Part shown: positions 9,836 to 18,613 of the stretch, one piece after another
How positions within the stretch are numbered: position 1 is the first letter of the stretch
Layout: each line of letters starts with the position of its first letter
Assembly: GCF_010500925.1 (NCBI RefSeq)
Contig: NZ_QVMG01000012.1
Span: forward strand, 24,742 to 87,373
Reading direction: 5' to 3'
DNA: 62,632 bases
DNA from: Parabacteroides sp. 52
GTDB taxonomy: Bacteria; Bacteroidota; Bacteroidia; Bacteroidales; Tannerellaceae
The notes under the pieces: model-generated
What the model was told of the DNA's origin: nothing
Seen by the model: only the letters and a program-made list of their open reading frames with translations
The model's database searches: none
Made by a program: the position numbers and the translations under genes

Positions 9836-9862
9836 AGTATTTGTTTATTTTAATTAGGTAGG

Positions 9863-9870
9863 CAAATATA
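9863..9870 (-). promoter_or_regulatory. -7 promoter element for mutS
   Basis: On the minus strand the sequence reads TATATTTG, a TAnnTTTG match 27 bases upstream of the mutS ATG. The palindrome array begins about 90 bases further upstream. Confidence 0.6.
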
Positions 9871-9959
9871 AGGAAAAGGTACGCGTAATCCGAAAGGAAA
9901 AGGAATTTTCTACAGAGAATCATAGGATCATTCTCTCAAAAAGGGGAGGGAATACAAGT

Positions 9960-10041
9960 GTCGATAGCCGTCGACACTTGTGCTGATATATGTCGACACA
10001 ATTGCCGATATATATCGGCACAAGTGCTGACGTATATCGGC
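9960..10041. repeat. Four-unit 22-bp palindrome array (locus A)
   Basis: Four 16-bp imperfect palindromes (9960-9975, 9982-9997, 10004-10019, 10026-10041) are separated by 6-bp spacers ACTTGT, ACAATT and ACAAGT. Unit 3, GCCGATATATATCGGC, is perfect. Spacers 1 and 3 are reverse complements, giving the whole array approximate dyad symmetry. Bases 9970-10051 are identical to the reverse complement of 21544-21625. The array lies between the 3' end of cysK and the mutS promoter and nearly fills the gap, so it could also serve as a hairpin after cysK. Confidence 0.93.
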
Positions 10042-10070
10042 AATTTTATTTACTAATGAAAAAGGACGTA

Positions 10071-11018
10071 TTATAAAGGATAGGTATCCAAAGCATACAA
10101 TTGAGTAGATAAATAACGCTCTCCGGTATCCGGCAAAACAGCAACAATTGTTTTTCCTTTATTCTCCGGCAGTTTAGCCAATGTCATAGCTGCATATACA
10201 GCCGCTCCGGAGGATATACCTACCAGAAGACCTTCTTCTTTGGCCAATTCACGTGCGGTACGAATAGCATCGTCTCCTGCAACCTGTATGATCTGATCGA
10301 CTACATCGCCATTGTATATTTCCGGAATGAATCCGGCACCTATTCCCTGTATCTTATGAGGAGCGGCTTTGCCACCGGATAAAACAGGAGATTCAGCCGG
10401 TTCCACGGCTACTATGCGAATAGTAGGATTCTGTTCTTTCAACACTTTTCCCACTCCGCTGATGGTACCACCTGTACCTACACCGGCCACAAATATATCT
10501 ATTTTACCCTCCGTATCCCGCCATATCTCCTGTGCAGTTGTTTGCCTATGTATTGCCGGGTTAGCCGGATTTTCAAATTGTTGCAGAATAACTGATCCGG
10601 GTATTTGTTCTTTTAACCTCTCAGCTTCGGATATAGCCCCTTTCATTCCTTCCGCACCCGGTGTTAAAACAAGATTAGCTCCTAAGGCTTTCAACAGACT
10701 ACGCCGTTCCTGACTCATCGTTTCCGGCATGGTAAGAAACAAGGTATATCCTTTGGAAGCAGCGACAAAAGCAAGTCCGACTCCGGTATTTCCACTGGTT
10801 GGCTCAATAAGGGTAGCCCCCGGTTTCAACAGTCCTTTGGCTTCCGCATCTTCGATCATAGCCAGAGCCACACGATCTTTTACACTACCTGCCGGATTAA
10901 AATATTCCAGTTTTCCGATCACCGTGGCTTGCAACTCTTTCTTCGCATTGAAACGGGAGAGTTCCATCAACGGGGTATTACCTATTAAATCAGTCAGTTG
11001 CTTTGCAATCTTTATCAT
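10071..11018 (-). CDS. cysK: Cysteine synthase A (O-acetylserine sulfhydrylase)
   Basis: CysK makes cysteine from O-acetylserine and sulfide with pyridoxal phosphate. The protein has 315 residues, the usual length. The PLP lysine lies in GSVKDRVAL (about 43-51) and the substrate loop is PTSGNTGVG (about 73-81). The phosphate-binding glycine loop is [12 protein letters not shown] (about 180), and [10 protein letters not shown] is near the C-terminus. It starts 11 bases after the SpoU methyltransferase stop, so the two are probably co-transcribed. Confidence 0.97.
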   Translation of the reverse strand: MIKIAKQLTDLIGNTPLMELSRFNAKKELQATVIGKLEYFNPAGSVKDRVALAMIEDAEAKGLLKPGATLIEPTSGNTGVGLAFVAASKGYTLFLTMPETMSQERRSLLKALGANLVLTPGAEGMKGAISEAERLKEQIPGSVILQQFENPANPAIHRQTTAQEIWRDTEGKIDIFVAGVGTGGTISGVGKVLKEQNPTIRIVAVEPAESPVLSGGKAAPHKIQGIGAGFIPEIYNGDVVDQIIQVAGDDAIRTARELAKEEGLLVGISSGAAVYAAMTLAKLPENKGKTIVAVLPDTGERYLSTQLYALDTYPL

Positions 11019-11029
11019 CTTTTTACTTA

Positions 11030-11560
11030 TTAACTATGTAATTGTTTAAAGAAATCCCAAATAACTATACCGGATGTGACGGATACATTCAATGAGTGTT
11101 TGGTTCCATACTGCGGTATTTCAATACATATATCACATGAATCAATCACTGTCTGTTGCACTCCTTTTACTTCATTTCCCAATATAACAGCATACTTTAA
11201 GTCTTTGTTCAACACCAATTTATCCAACATCACACTTCCTTCTGCCTGTTCAATGGCACATACCGTATATCCTTCAGTCTTCAACTTTTCAACAGCTTCT
11301 ACTGTATCTTTGAAATAATGCCAGTCCACCGTATCTTCTGCTCCCAATGCCGTTTTATGAATTTCGGGATGAGGAGGGCAAGCTGTGATACCACATAAAT
11401 AGACTGCCTCTACCAAGAAAGCATCCGAGGTACGGAACACAGAACCTACATTATGCAAGCTCCTGACATGGTCAAGCACCACGATCAATGGTATCTTATT
11501 ACTTGTTTTGAAAGCTTCCGGAGTCAACCGATTCAATTCGGTTATTTTTAGTTTACGCAT
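11030..11560 (-). CDS. SpoU/TrmH-family RNA 2'-O-methyltransferase
   Basis: This 176-residue SPOUT methyltransferase has only the catalytic core. It contains N-x-G-S-V-F-R-T (motif 1, [12 protein letters not shown]), [11 protein letters not shown] (motif 2) and the knot motif [13 protein letters not shown] (motif 3). It transfers methyl from SAM to a 2'-OH in tRNA or rRNA; the exact target cannot be read from sequence. It is the first gene of a two-gene unit with cysK and has a -7 element at 11583-11590. Confidence 0.93.
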   Translation of the reverse strand: MRKLKITELNRLTPEAFKTSNKIPLIVVLDHVRSLHNVGSVFRTSDAFLVEAVYLCGITACPPHPEIHKTALGAEDTVDWHYFKDTVEAVEKLKTEGYTVCAIEQAEGSVMLDKLVLNKDLKYAVILGNEVKGVQQTVIDSCDICIEIPQYGTKHSLNVSVTSGIVIWDFFKQLHS

Positions 11561-11582
11561 AAAATAATTACCTTTAGAAAGG

Positions 11583-11590
11583 CAAAAGTA
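11583..11590 (-). promoter_or_regulatory. -7 promoter element for the SpoU-cysK unit
   Basis: The minus strand reads TACTTTTG, a TAnnTTTG match 22 bases upstream of the SpoU gene's ATG. Confidence 0.6.
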
Positions 11591-12079
11591 ACGAATTATC
11601 CAAACAGCCTGTTGAAAACCTATTAATAAGTAGTGAACAGAAACTGAAAAAATAAGCTTGCATTTACCGATTATTTACCTATACACCCTACTTCTTTTAC
11701 CGGACAAATAAGTTAACACTCTTTTTACTCCGTCGATTCAACACCTAGTTTTGACAAGTATACAGGAGATAAAACTATACTTTTTTTACACATGCCAACT
11801 TATCAACTACTTGTTAATAACGTCTGTAACTATTTGTAATACATACAATAAAACCTAAACAAACAAGTTGATATCCTATGCATAAGAAGAAACCATCACT
11901 TAATAACTTCTTATGCAATGAAAGGACGAATTATGTTTTAACAGTTTCAACATCCCATTATTATCATCATTTAAGTTTTTTAATTTTTAAAAGAAATAAG
12001 AATATAAATATAAATGGTTGATAACTGCCGGAGGATAAATCCGAAGGAGGAGTTTGAAACCAAACTCTATGTTTTGTGT

Positions 12080-12087
12080 TATCTTTG
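12080..12087 (+). promoter_or_regulatory. -7 promoter element for nadA
   Basis: TATCTTTG matches TAnnTTTG, 27 bases before the ATG. A TTTG at 12053-12056 could be the -33 element, but the 23-base spacing is slightly long. Confidence 0.6.
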
Positions 12088-12114
12088 TATCGGAAAGTAT
12101 AAAGATAGAATAGT

Positions 12115-13098
12115 ATGGATAATCAATCAGTAGCTTATATGCATGCACCGGTTCCCCAAGATATAGATCTGAAAAAAGCAATCGATCAGTTGCGTAAGGA
12201 AAAGAATGCCCTTATTCTGGCTCATTATTATCAGACGGGCGATATACAGGATATAGCCGATTTTGTGGGAGACAGCCTTGCCTTGGCACAGTGGGCGTCG
12301 AAGACGGATGCAGATATCATTGTCTTATGTGGGGTTCATTTTATGGGAGAAACAGCTAAGATCTTATGTCCCGATAAGAAAGTGTTGGTTCCCGATCTGG
12401 ATGCCGGTTGTTCCCTGGCTGACAGTTGTCCTGCTCCTGTTTTTGCTGCCTTTGTCGGAGAACATCCGGATCATACGGTTATTTCTTATGTGAATACGAC
12501 GGCAGCTGTCAAAGCCGTTACCGATGTGGTCGTTACCTCTACCAATGCCAAACAGATAGTAGAGAGTTTCCCAAAGGATACAAAAATAATATTCGGACCG
12601 GATCGGAACCTGGGAAATTATATAAACAGTATAACGGGACGTAATATGCTTTTATGGGATGGCGCTTGTCATGTGCATGAGAAGTTTTCTTTGGAAAAGA
12701 TTCTTGCATTGAAAGCAATGTATCCCGAAGCAGAAGTAATCACACACCCTGAATGTAAACAACCTATTATTCATGTCTCAGACTTTGTAGGATCGACTGC
12801 AGCACTTATCCGGTACACGACACAGTCTGCGAAGAAACAATTCATTGTAGCGACGGAAAGTGGCGTTATTCATGATATGCGCAAGAAGAATCCGGATAAA
12901 GAATTTATCCCTGCTCCTCCCAATGACAGTACCTGTGCTTGTAATGAATGTAATTTTATGCGGCTGAATACGATGGAGAAATTGTATAATTGCCTGAAAT
13001 ATGAAATGCCTGAGATACAGGTGGAGGAGGAAGTGCAAAAGAAAGCTGTTCTTCCTATCAAACGTATGCTTACTATATCAGAAGAATTAGGACTTTAA
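12115..13098 (+). CDS. nadA: Quinolinate synthase A
   Basis: NadA condenses iminoaspartate with dihydroxyacetone phosphate to quinolinate, the precursor of NAD. It has 327 residues, with the motifs LAHYYQTGDIQDIADFVGDSLALAQWA (about 35-61) and VLCGVHFMGETAKIL. The 4Fe-4S cysteines appear at CGVHF, HPECKQP and the C-terminal CACNECNFM. No nadB or nadC is adjacent. The gene appears to be transcribed alone and ends at a long hairpin shared with the porZ-like gene. Confidence 0.97.
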   Translation: MDNQSVAYMHAPVPQDIDLKKAIDQLRKEKNALILAHYYQTGDIQDIADFVGDSLALAQWASKTDADIIVLCGVHFMGETAKILCPDKKVLVPDLDAGCSLADSCPAPVFAAFVGEHPDHTVISYVNTTAAVKAVTDVVVTSTNAKQIVESFPKDTKIIFGPDRNLGNYINSITGRNMLLWDGACHVHEKFSLEKILALKAMYPEAEVITHPECKQPIIHVSDFVGSTAALIRYTTQSAKKQFIVATESGVIHDMRKKNPDKEFIPAPPNDSTCACNECNFMRLNTMEKLYNCLKYEMPEIQVEEEVQKKAVLPIKRMLTISEELGL

Positions 13099-13118
13099 TA
13101 GTCAGAAAAGATAAAAAG

Positions 13119-13166
13119 AAAGAGCGGGTAAATAAGGTAATACGATATCTTATTTATCCGCTCTTT
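13119..13166. terminator. Bidirectional terminator (nadA / porZ-like)
   Basis: An 18-bp stem (13119-13136 with 13149-13166; core AAAGAGCGG / CCGCTCTTT) has one G-U pair and a 12-nt loop. It is T-rich on the plus side and lies between convergent genes. Confidence 0.85.
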
Positions 13167-13198
13167 TATGATTTCGGCATACAAAGCCGAACATATAC

Positions 13199-15574
13199 TT
13201 ATTTGATAACCATAATCTTTGTTACTACGCTTTCACTTTTGTCTTCGTCGTTTGTGGCTGAAAGGACGAGATAAATACCTGTAGCTACTCTTTGTCCATT
13301 TTTTCTGCGACAGTCCCAGGTAAATTGTCCTCCCAATGAAGTACCCTGAACAACGAGGTTACCGCTTACATCGGTAATTTTCACGTTGGAGTTAGCAACT
13401 AATCCGGTTATAGTTACCATATCCTGATATTCGGGACGAACCGGATTCGGGAATGCATATACATCGGAATAATCTTCTGTTCCTTCTGTGGCTCCTCCCA
13501 TATAAGAGACCATTCCTTTGTCGGTGCCGATAAAGGCTTCGCCGGTGACCGGATTGATAGCAATACTTTCTATGCGGTTGGAGGGGAGAGGGGAGTTTTC
13601 TGTTTTGAATTGTTCGACTATTTCAAGTGCATCCGGTGATACGATTAAAACACCGGAGCTTTCCGTACCGAACCATTTACGGTTACCTCCGTCAACTGCT
13701 ATGCACCGAACACTTTCTCCGTCTAACAGATAAGTAGGGGTACCGTCTTCTTGTGTATGCACAATGCGGCTGGCTCCCATACTTCTGTCTGCCAATGCAT
13801 TCTGTGGGGAAGCTATCCGGACAGGACCCAGGTTGGTTCCTAACCATATATATCCGTCATGGTCTTCAGCCATACAATAAAACACATTGGGTGTTATGTT
13901 TCCTTCTCCGGAGACAGAGGTGAAAGAGGTGTAAAAGCGGGAGACATCGTCTGACTGATCATCGATTGTTCCTTTGTCGTCGAAGATAAATATACCCGAT
14001 GTAGAGTTTTGTCCTCTTATTACGTTGACCCATTTATGGTTGTTCTTGCGGATAAGTATTTTATCAATCAAATTTTGATTTTTAAGATCTGCATACATTA
14101 AAGAAGCCCATGTACCGTCTGATTTCAATACTTTTATGGCATTGTTCACTCCGCTATTGGTCATCCATAAATTGTTGTTTTTATCATAACAAAGACCTTC
14201 CACACGGATGTAATGCGGATCTTTTTTATCATCTGAAGATGATTCTAACGTACTGTTATTCAATCCGTATAGGTTAACAAACTTATTGTTTTCTATTTCA
14301 AATACCCCTTCTCCCCATGTTGATACGAAATAATGATTTTCATTTTGGGGATCGACTGCTGCAGATGTAACGTCGAGGCTTTGTTCGATAGGACTATCCG
14401 TTATTATTTTGTCATCATCGAAGTTATTCCATTTCTTATTTTCATAGGTCATAAATGTCCAGGGGAGTCTGGAACGGTTTACCCATCGTCCACCTCCACA
14501 GACAAGTAATTTTTCTTTGTGGAAGGTGATGTATGCGGATAAGTCTCTTTTGGGACCTTCGATCTGTGTGCCGGAAAGAATAACTTCCAGTTCGTTTCCG
14601 GATTTTTTGATTCCTTTGATACCTTCCGGACCGGCTGCTATCCAGAAAATAGAATTGTTTTTCAGGGAAGTAATGCCATATAAAGGTCCTGTTGTGAGGG
14701 TAAATGATTCGTTCAAAGACGAATAAATGTAAGCCTGATTATCATTGAAATTACTGGAATACTCGCTATAAGCGATGAGTTTATTATTCTGCAAGGTAAG
14801 ATGTTGCAGACTGTTGTGACTCAACAATACCTTGGCTGTTTTCTCTTGTTTATTTATTTCATCGGCTTCCAGGTAATAGATACCTCTTTTTTGCAGATGC
14901 ATACAGATTACCTCGTTAAAAACGTATATCTGTTGGATATTGATTCCTTCAAATCCTGCATTGATCTTTGGAAAATCAATGTTATCAAGAGACTTCCAAT
15001 TGTTGGTATCCAATAAATTATCATTTAAATGACCGTATATGATACCCTCCGGTGTTGCAGCATACAGGTGGTTGTTATAAATACAGGAAGAATGAACTGC
15101 TTTTTTCAACCGATAGGTATCGGTTATCTCTTTCTTTTCCATATTTATCACCATGATACCGAACTGTGCAGAGAGATAGGCTTTTTCTTTATGGAAGAAT
15201 ATGCCGTTTATCTCTTTGTCGGGAATACTTATGTCTTTCATCAGGAAAGGAATATTATGAATTCCTTTTTCATTCAAAAGATCTATATTTCCGTTGCTGT
15301 AAACTATCAACAGCGTGTTTAGATCGGTATTGAAAGCGATCGTATCTATCTTTGTATCGCTTAGTTCGGGTTTGGAATAGGTACGAATACTTGCATCGTC
15401 TTTTCCAAAACTGAAAAGGGAATTACCGGCTATGGCAAAAATGTTATTATTCCCTTCCGTGACTGCACGCGTATCATAGTAAGACATATATGTCTGCCAG
15501 CTACCGATATTTTGTGCTATACTCTGCAGGCAGAAATAAATAAGAAATGTAAATAGATATATTATTTTTTTCAT
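13199..15574 (-). CDS. PorZ-like two-propeller protein with type IX sorting domain
   Basis: The start at MKKIIYLFTFLIYF (15574) begins a signal peptide; an upstream in-frame ATG would overlap rdgB. The resulting 791 residues are close to PorZ of Porphyromonas gingivalis. The mature N-terminus (NIGSWQTYMSYYDTRAV) and two regulator-type propellers (WGEGVFEIENNKFVNLYGL, YIWLGTNLGPVRI, KWFGTESSGVLIV) match that family. The C-terminal 90 residues (VYAFPNPVRPEYQDMVTITG to KIMVIK) are a type A sorting-domain beta-sandwich. In P. gingivalis PorZ takes part in cell-surface attachment of type IX cargo. It follows rdgB by 4 bases. Confidence 0.82.
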   Translation of the reverse strand: MKKIIYLFTFLIYFCLQSIAQNIGSWQTYMSYYDTRAVTEGNNNIFAIAGNSLFSFGKDDASIRTYSKPELSDTKIDTIAFNTDLNTLLIVYSNGNIDLLNEKGIHNIPFLMKDISIPDKEINGIFFHKEKAYLSAQFGIMVINMEKKEITDTYRLKKAVHSSCIYNNHLYAATPEGIIYGHLNDNLLDTNNWKSLDNIDFPKINAGFEGINIQQIYVFNEVICMHLQKRGIYYLEADEINKQEKTAKVLLSHNSLQHLTLQNNKLIAYSEYSSNFNDNQAYIYSSLNESFTLTTGPLYGITSLKNNSIFWIAAGPEGIKGIKKSGNELEVILSGTQIEGPKRDLSAYITFHKEKLLVCGGGRWVNRSRLPWTFMTYENKKWNNFDDDKIITDSPIEQSLDVTSAAVDPQNENHYFVSTWGEGVFEIENNKFVNLYGLNNSTLESSSDDKKDPHYIRVEGLCYDKNNNLWMTNSGVNNAIKVLKSDGTWASLMYADLKNQNLIDKILIRKNNHKWVNVIRGQNSTSGIFIFDDKGTIDDQSDDVSRFYTSFTSVSGEGNITPNVFYCMAEDHDGYIWLGTNLGPVRIASPQNALADRSMGASRIVHTQEDGTPTYLLDGESVRCIAVDGGNRKWFGTESSGVLIVSPDALEIVEQFKTENSPLPSNRIESIAINPVTGEAFIGTDKGMVSYMGGATEGTEDYSDVYAFPNPVRPEYQDMVTITGLVANSNVKITDVSGNLVVQGTSLGGQFTWDCRRKNGQRVATGIYLVLSATNDEDKSESVVTKIMVIK

Positions 15575-15578
15575 CTTT

Positions 15579-16163
15579 TTATGCGGGTAAAGTGGATAAA
15601 AAAGTAGCCAGTTTCTGAACGGCCCGTGCGCGATGGCTGATGTCATTTTTAATGTCGTTCCCTAATTCGGCAAATGTCTGGTCATATCCTTCGGGAACAA
15701 AGAGGGGATCATAACCGAAACCGGCACCTCCTCTCTTTTCATCTATGATGTTGCCGTTGATGATACCTTCAAACATATATTCTTTTCCGTTGAGCAGTAA
15801 AGCGATAACGGTACGAAAGCGGGCTTTGCGATTCTCTTTTCCTTCTAATGCTTCCATCAGTTTTTGCATATTGGCTTCCGGATCATGTGTGGGACCTGCA
15901 TAACGGGCAGAGTAGACGCCGGGGGCATTATCCAAGGCTTCTACTTCCAGGCCGGTATCGTCGGCAAAACAGTCGTATCCATAATGCTCTTTGACATATT
16001 GTGCTTTTAACAAAGCATTTCCTTCTAAGGTATCGGCTGTTTCCGGAATATCTTCCAGGCAATCAATATCTTTTAAGTTGACAATAGAGAGCGTTCCATT
16101 CAACATCGTTCTAACCTCTTCCAGTTTATGCTTGTTGTTTGTCGCAAATACTATAGTTTTCAT
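15579..16163 (-). CDS. rdgB: XTP/dITP pyrophosphatase (RdgB/HAM1)
   Basis: RdgB hydrolyses non-canonical purine triphosphates to monophosphates and keeps them out of DNA. The protein has 194 residues. The substrate motif is TNNKHK (residues 8-13), with [25 protein letters not shown] (about 65-90) and the C-terminal GFGYDPLF and SHRARA motifs. All key residues are present. It is probably the first gene of a unit with the porZ-like gene. Confidence 0.96.
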   Translation of the reverse strand: MKTIVFATNNKHKLEEVRTMLNGTLSIVNLKDIDCLEDIPETADTLEGNALLKAQYVKEHYGYDCFADDTGLEVEALDNAPGVYSARYAGPTHDPEANMQKLMEALEGKENRKARFRTVIALLLNGKEYMFEGIINGNIIDEKRGGAGFGYDPLFVPEGYDQTFAELGNDIKNDISHRARAVQKLATFLSTLPA

Positions 16164-16186
16164 TTAATTATATCCTTGTATTGTTC

Positions 16187-16194
16187 TACTTTTG
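16187..16194 (+). promoter_or_regulatory. -7 promoter element; fixes the downstream start
   Basis: TACTTTTG matches TAnnTTTG. It lies inside the longest reading frame, which opens at 16181, so translation must begin downstream, at 16211. Confidence 0.65.
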
Positions 16195-16210
16195 CACAAA
16201 AGTACATAGT

Positions 16211-17737
16211 ATGTTTCATATTCCTGTAAATAAATTATTATTTCGTTTCTGTATTTTCTCTTTCCTGACGGCTTTGTTTGTCAGTATATTTTTAACATCG
16301 GCAGACTTTTTGAAAATACCCGTGACTACTGCAAAAGATGTATTTATCTTATTATTGCAATGGGGGGTTATCTTTACAGCCAACTTTTTTCTTATATTTT
16401 TACTTGCGGTAAATAAGTATGTATTTGCCCTTATTTTTCCATTAGTAACGTTTATCAGTTCTTTGTTAGCCTGGTTTCGTTTTACCATGAATGCGATTCT
16501 CACCCCTATGATTTTGGATGCTACGTTGGAAAACGATTTCCGGACTTCTTCCGAACTATGTACTCCCGGTTTGGTCTTCTTTGTTTTATTGATGTTATTA
16601 ATATCCTTGTTTATTGTTTACTACAGAATAAAACATATAAAACTTGAAAAACCATTGGTAGTTGCCTGTGTAACTGCCGTACTTCTTGTATGCTTCACAC
16701 AGATAGACGGTTTGAAACGTCCTATATCAAAACGTATTCCTTTTAATATTTATTATACGGTCGTTGATTATTGCAAAGAAAAACAGATGATAAGTATGGA
16801 ACGGATGGATCTGACCGAAGGCATTCGTTGTGGCGAAGAAGACGATCTTATTGTTGTTTTTGTATTGGGTGAATCTCTTCGTCCCGATCATTTGGGGATC
16901 AACGGTTATGAACGTAATACGACTCCTTTGTTGTCTCAGGAGGATATTATATCCTTTCCGCATATTTATACGGAGTTTACCTATACGAACCGCAGTGTTC
17001 CCTATATATTAACCCGGGCAGATAGTACAGATTATGGGAGGGCGTTTACGGAAAAGTCTTTTGTGAATTTGTTTAATGCCTGCGATTATTATACGGTATG
17101 GTTGGCCAACCAGGAGCCTACCGATACCTATGTTTATTTTATGAACGAATGTGATTCTTTATTTCATGTGAATATAGAGAAGTCATCGTATGTATTTGAT
17201 AAGTGGGTCGATGGCGATCTGTTGCCTTTATACGACGATGCGTTGCAAGTAGCCAATAAGAAGAAACTGATTATTTTGAACGGTATCGGTTCCCATTGGT
17301 GGTATAACTCCCATTTTACGGATGAGTTTGCCGTATTTACGCCTATTATAAAGAGTAAAATACTTTCTTCCAATACGCAGCAGGAGATGATCAATTCGTA
17401 TGATAATACGGTGCTTTATACGGATTATTTCCTATATAATGTGATTGAAAGGCTGAGGGATAAAAAAGCTATTTTCATTTATCAGTCCGATCATGGGGAG
17501 GCTTTGGGAGAAGACGGTATGTGGTTGCATGCTTCGGAGTCTCCTTTTCCACACCAGGCGGCCTGCCTGATATGGATGTCTCCTGCTTATAAAGAATCTT
17601 TCCCTGAACATTATATACATGCAAAGGAGAACAGTTCTAAACGGTATAGAACAGATTATTTGTTCCATAGCATATTGGATGCCGGAAAGATCGAATCGCC
17701 TTATCTGGATACTTCCCAGAGTATATTCAGAAAGTGA
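16211..17737 (+). CDS. Phosphoethanolamine transferase-like membrane enzyme
   Basis: This 508-residue protein has about five N-terminal membrane segments (to about residue 165) followed by a sulfatase-fold periplasmic domain. Family motifs are VLGESLRPDHLGINGYERNTTP, in which the nucleophile position near S/T matches EptA-type enzymes, TNRSVPYILTR, and YQSDHGEALGEDGMWLHAS with metal-binding Asp and His. Such enzymes add phosphoethanolamine to lipid A or glycans and can confer resistance to cationic peptides. The exact acceptor is not known. Its stop abuts the YitT stop with no gap. Confidence 0.88.
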   Translation: MFHIPVNKLLFRFCIFSFLTALFVSIFLTSADFLKIPVTTAKDVFILLLQWGVIFTANFFLIFLLAVNKYVFALIFPLVTFISSLLAWFRFTMNAILTPMILDATLENDFRTSSELCTPGLVFFVLLMLLISLFIVYYRIKHIKLEKPLVVACVTAVLLVCFTQIDGLKRPISKRIPFNIYYTVVDYCKEKQMISMERMDLTEGIRCGEEDDLIVVFVLGESLRPDHLGINGYERNTTPLLSQEDIISFPHIYTEFTYTNRSVPYILTRADSTDYGRAFTEKSFVNLFNACDYYTVWLANQEPTDTYVYFMNECDSLFHVNIEKSSYVFDKWVDGDLLPLYDDALQVANKKKLIILNGIGSHWWYNSHFTDEFAVFTPIIKSKILSSNTQQEMINSYDNTVLYTDYFLYNVIERLRDKKAIFIYQSDHGEALGEDGMWLHASESPFPHQAACLIWMSPAYKESFPEHYIHAKENSSKRYRTDYLFHSILDAGKIESPYLDTSQSIFRK

Positions 17738-18613
17738 TTATGTTTTGATCTGATCGAAGCCTTCGCCATAAACCCCCCGGACAATACCTTGGGAGATAAA
17801 TGCCTGTGGATCGATCTCTTTTACGATACGAAAGACAGTGAGTGATTCGGACTTTTTGACCAATAAGACTACTACTTTTATCGGACGTTTGGAATACCCC
17901 CCTTCGCCGTTTAAAAGTGTACAACCTCTATCCATATCTTGTAATACACGGGCTACTATCTCATCGTATTTCTGGGAGAAGATGAGGAACTGCACCGACT
18001 GCCGATTTCCATTGATAATCCTGTCGAGCATATAATTGCTGATTACCATTTCTACGAAACCGAATACGATCTTATCCACATCATGGAAAATAAAGAAGGA
18101 AGAACTTATAATCAGAAAGTCGAACAATAACAGACCCGTACCGATAGATACGTTTTTGTATTTATTGATAATAGCGGCCAGGATGTCGGTACCTCCTGTG
18201 CTTCCATTGGCGGAAAAGATAAGTCCCAAACCCGTACCGCATATAGCTCCCCCAATGATAATAGACATAAATACCTGATCTTTAATAATCGGAACGCCCC
18301 CTAACAGCCATTCGAAAAAAGAAAGGGAAAGGGATAAAGAGATCACTCCAAAAATGGTTTTTATCAGGAATTTAAGTCCGAGTATCTTAAAAGCCGCCGC
18401 CAGTAAGACCAGGTTGATAAGGAAATAAGATACGGATACGGGAATATTGGTGGCGAAGTATATCAGGGCACTGACACCACTTACGCCACCGGTCACAATT
18501 TCATTTGAAAGGATAAATCCATTAAAACCAAAACCATACATGATCGTACCAATAAGGATAATGATATAATCCTGTACGGAATGGTAAATCTTATGAATAC
18601 CTTTTTTTGCCAT
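17738..18613 (-). CDS. YitT-family membrane protein (DUF2179)
   Basis: This 291-residue protein has five or six membrane segments (IIILIGTIMYGFGFNGFIL, YFLINLVLLAAAFKILG, GGAICGTGLGLIFSANGSTGGTDILAAI) followed by a soluble DUF2179 domain (ADRVL-type, ending VRGVYGEGFDQIKT). The function is unknown; members are proposed membrane transporters or sensors. Its ATG overlaps the leuS stop as TAATG, so translation is likely coupled to leuS. Confidence 0.93.
   Translation of the reverse strand: MAKKGIHKIYHSVQDYIIILIGTIMYGFGFNGFILSNEIVTGGVSGVSALIYFATNIPVSVSYFLINLVLLAAAFKILGLKFLIKTIFGVISLSLSLSFFEWLLGGVPIIKDQVFMSIIIGGAICGTGLGLIFSANGSTGGTDILAAIINKYKNVSIGTGLLLFDFLIISSSFFIFHDVDKIVFGFVEMVISNYMLDRIINGNRQSVQFLIFSQKYDEIVARVLQDMDRGCTLLNGEGGYSKRPIKVVVLLVKKSESLTVFRIVKEIDPQAFISQGIVRGVYGEGFDQIKT

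Larger units (their letters stand above)
11561..12114. other. AT-rich divergent intergenic region, 554 bp
   Basis: The gap holds a minus-strand -7 element (CAAAAGTA on top at 11583-11590) for the SpoU gene and a plus-strand -7 element (TATCTTTG, 12080-12087) for nadA. Between them the sequence is AT-rich with DnaA-box-like 9-mers (TTATCCAAA near 11597, TTATCAACT near 11800, TTGATAACT near 12018) and direct or inverted repeats of GTTAATAA. An inverted pair CATAAGAAG / CTTCTTATG lies near 11880-11915. I see no coding frame. A replication or large regulatory role is possible but unproven. Confidence 0.5.

Noticed and set aside
9080..9853. 257-codon plus-strand frame antisense to mutS
   Set aside because: Shadow of the mutS N-terminal region, with no start signal or recognisable domain.
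9960..10041. CRISPR array
   Set aside because: The spacers are 6 bp, the repeated units are palindromes of varied sequence and no cas gene is present.
11987..12181. Small minus-strand frame upstream of nadA
   Set aside because: It crosses the nadA promoter and start, and has atypical composition.
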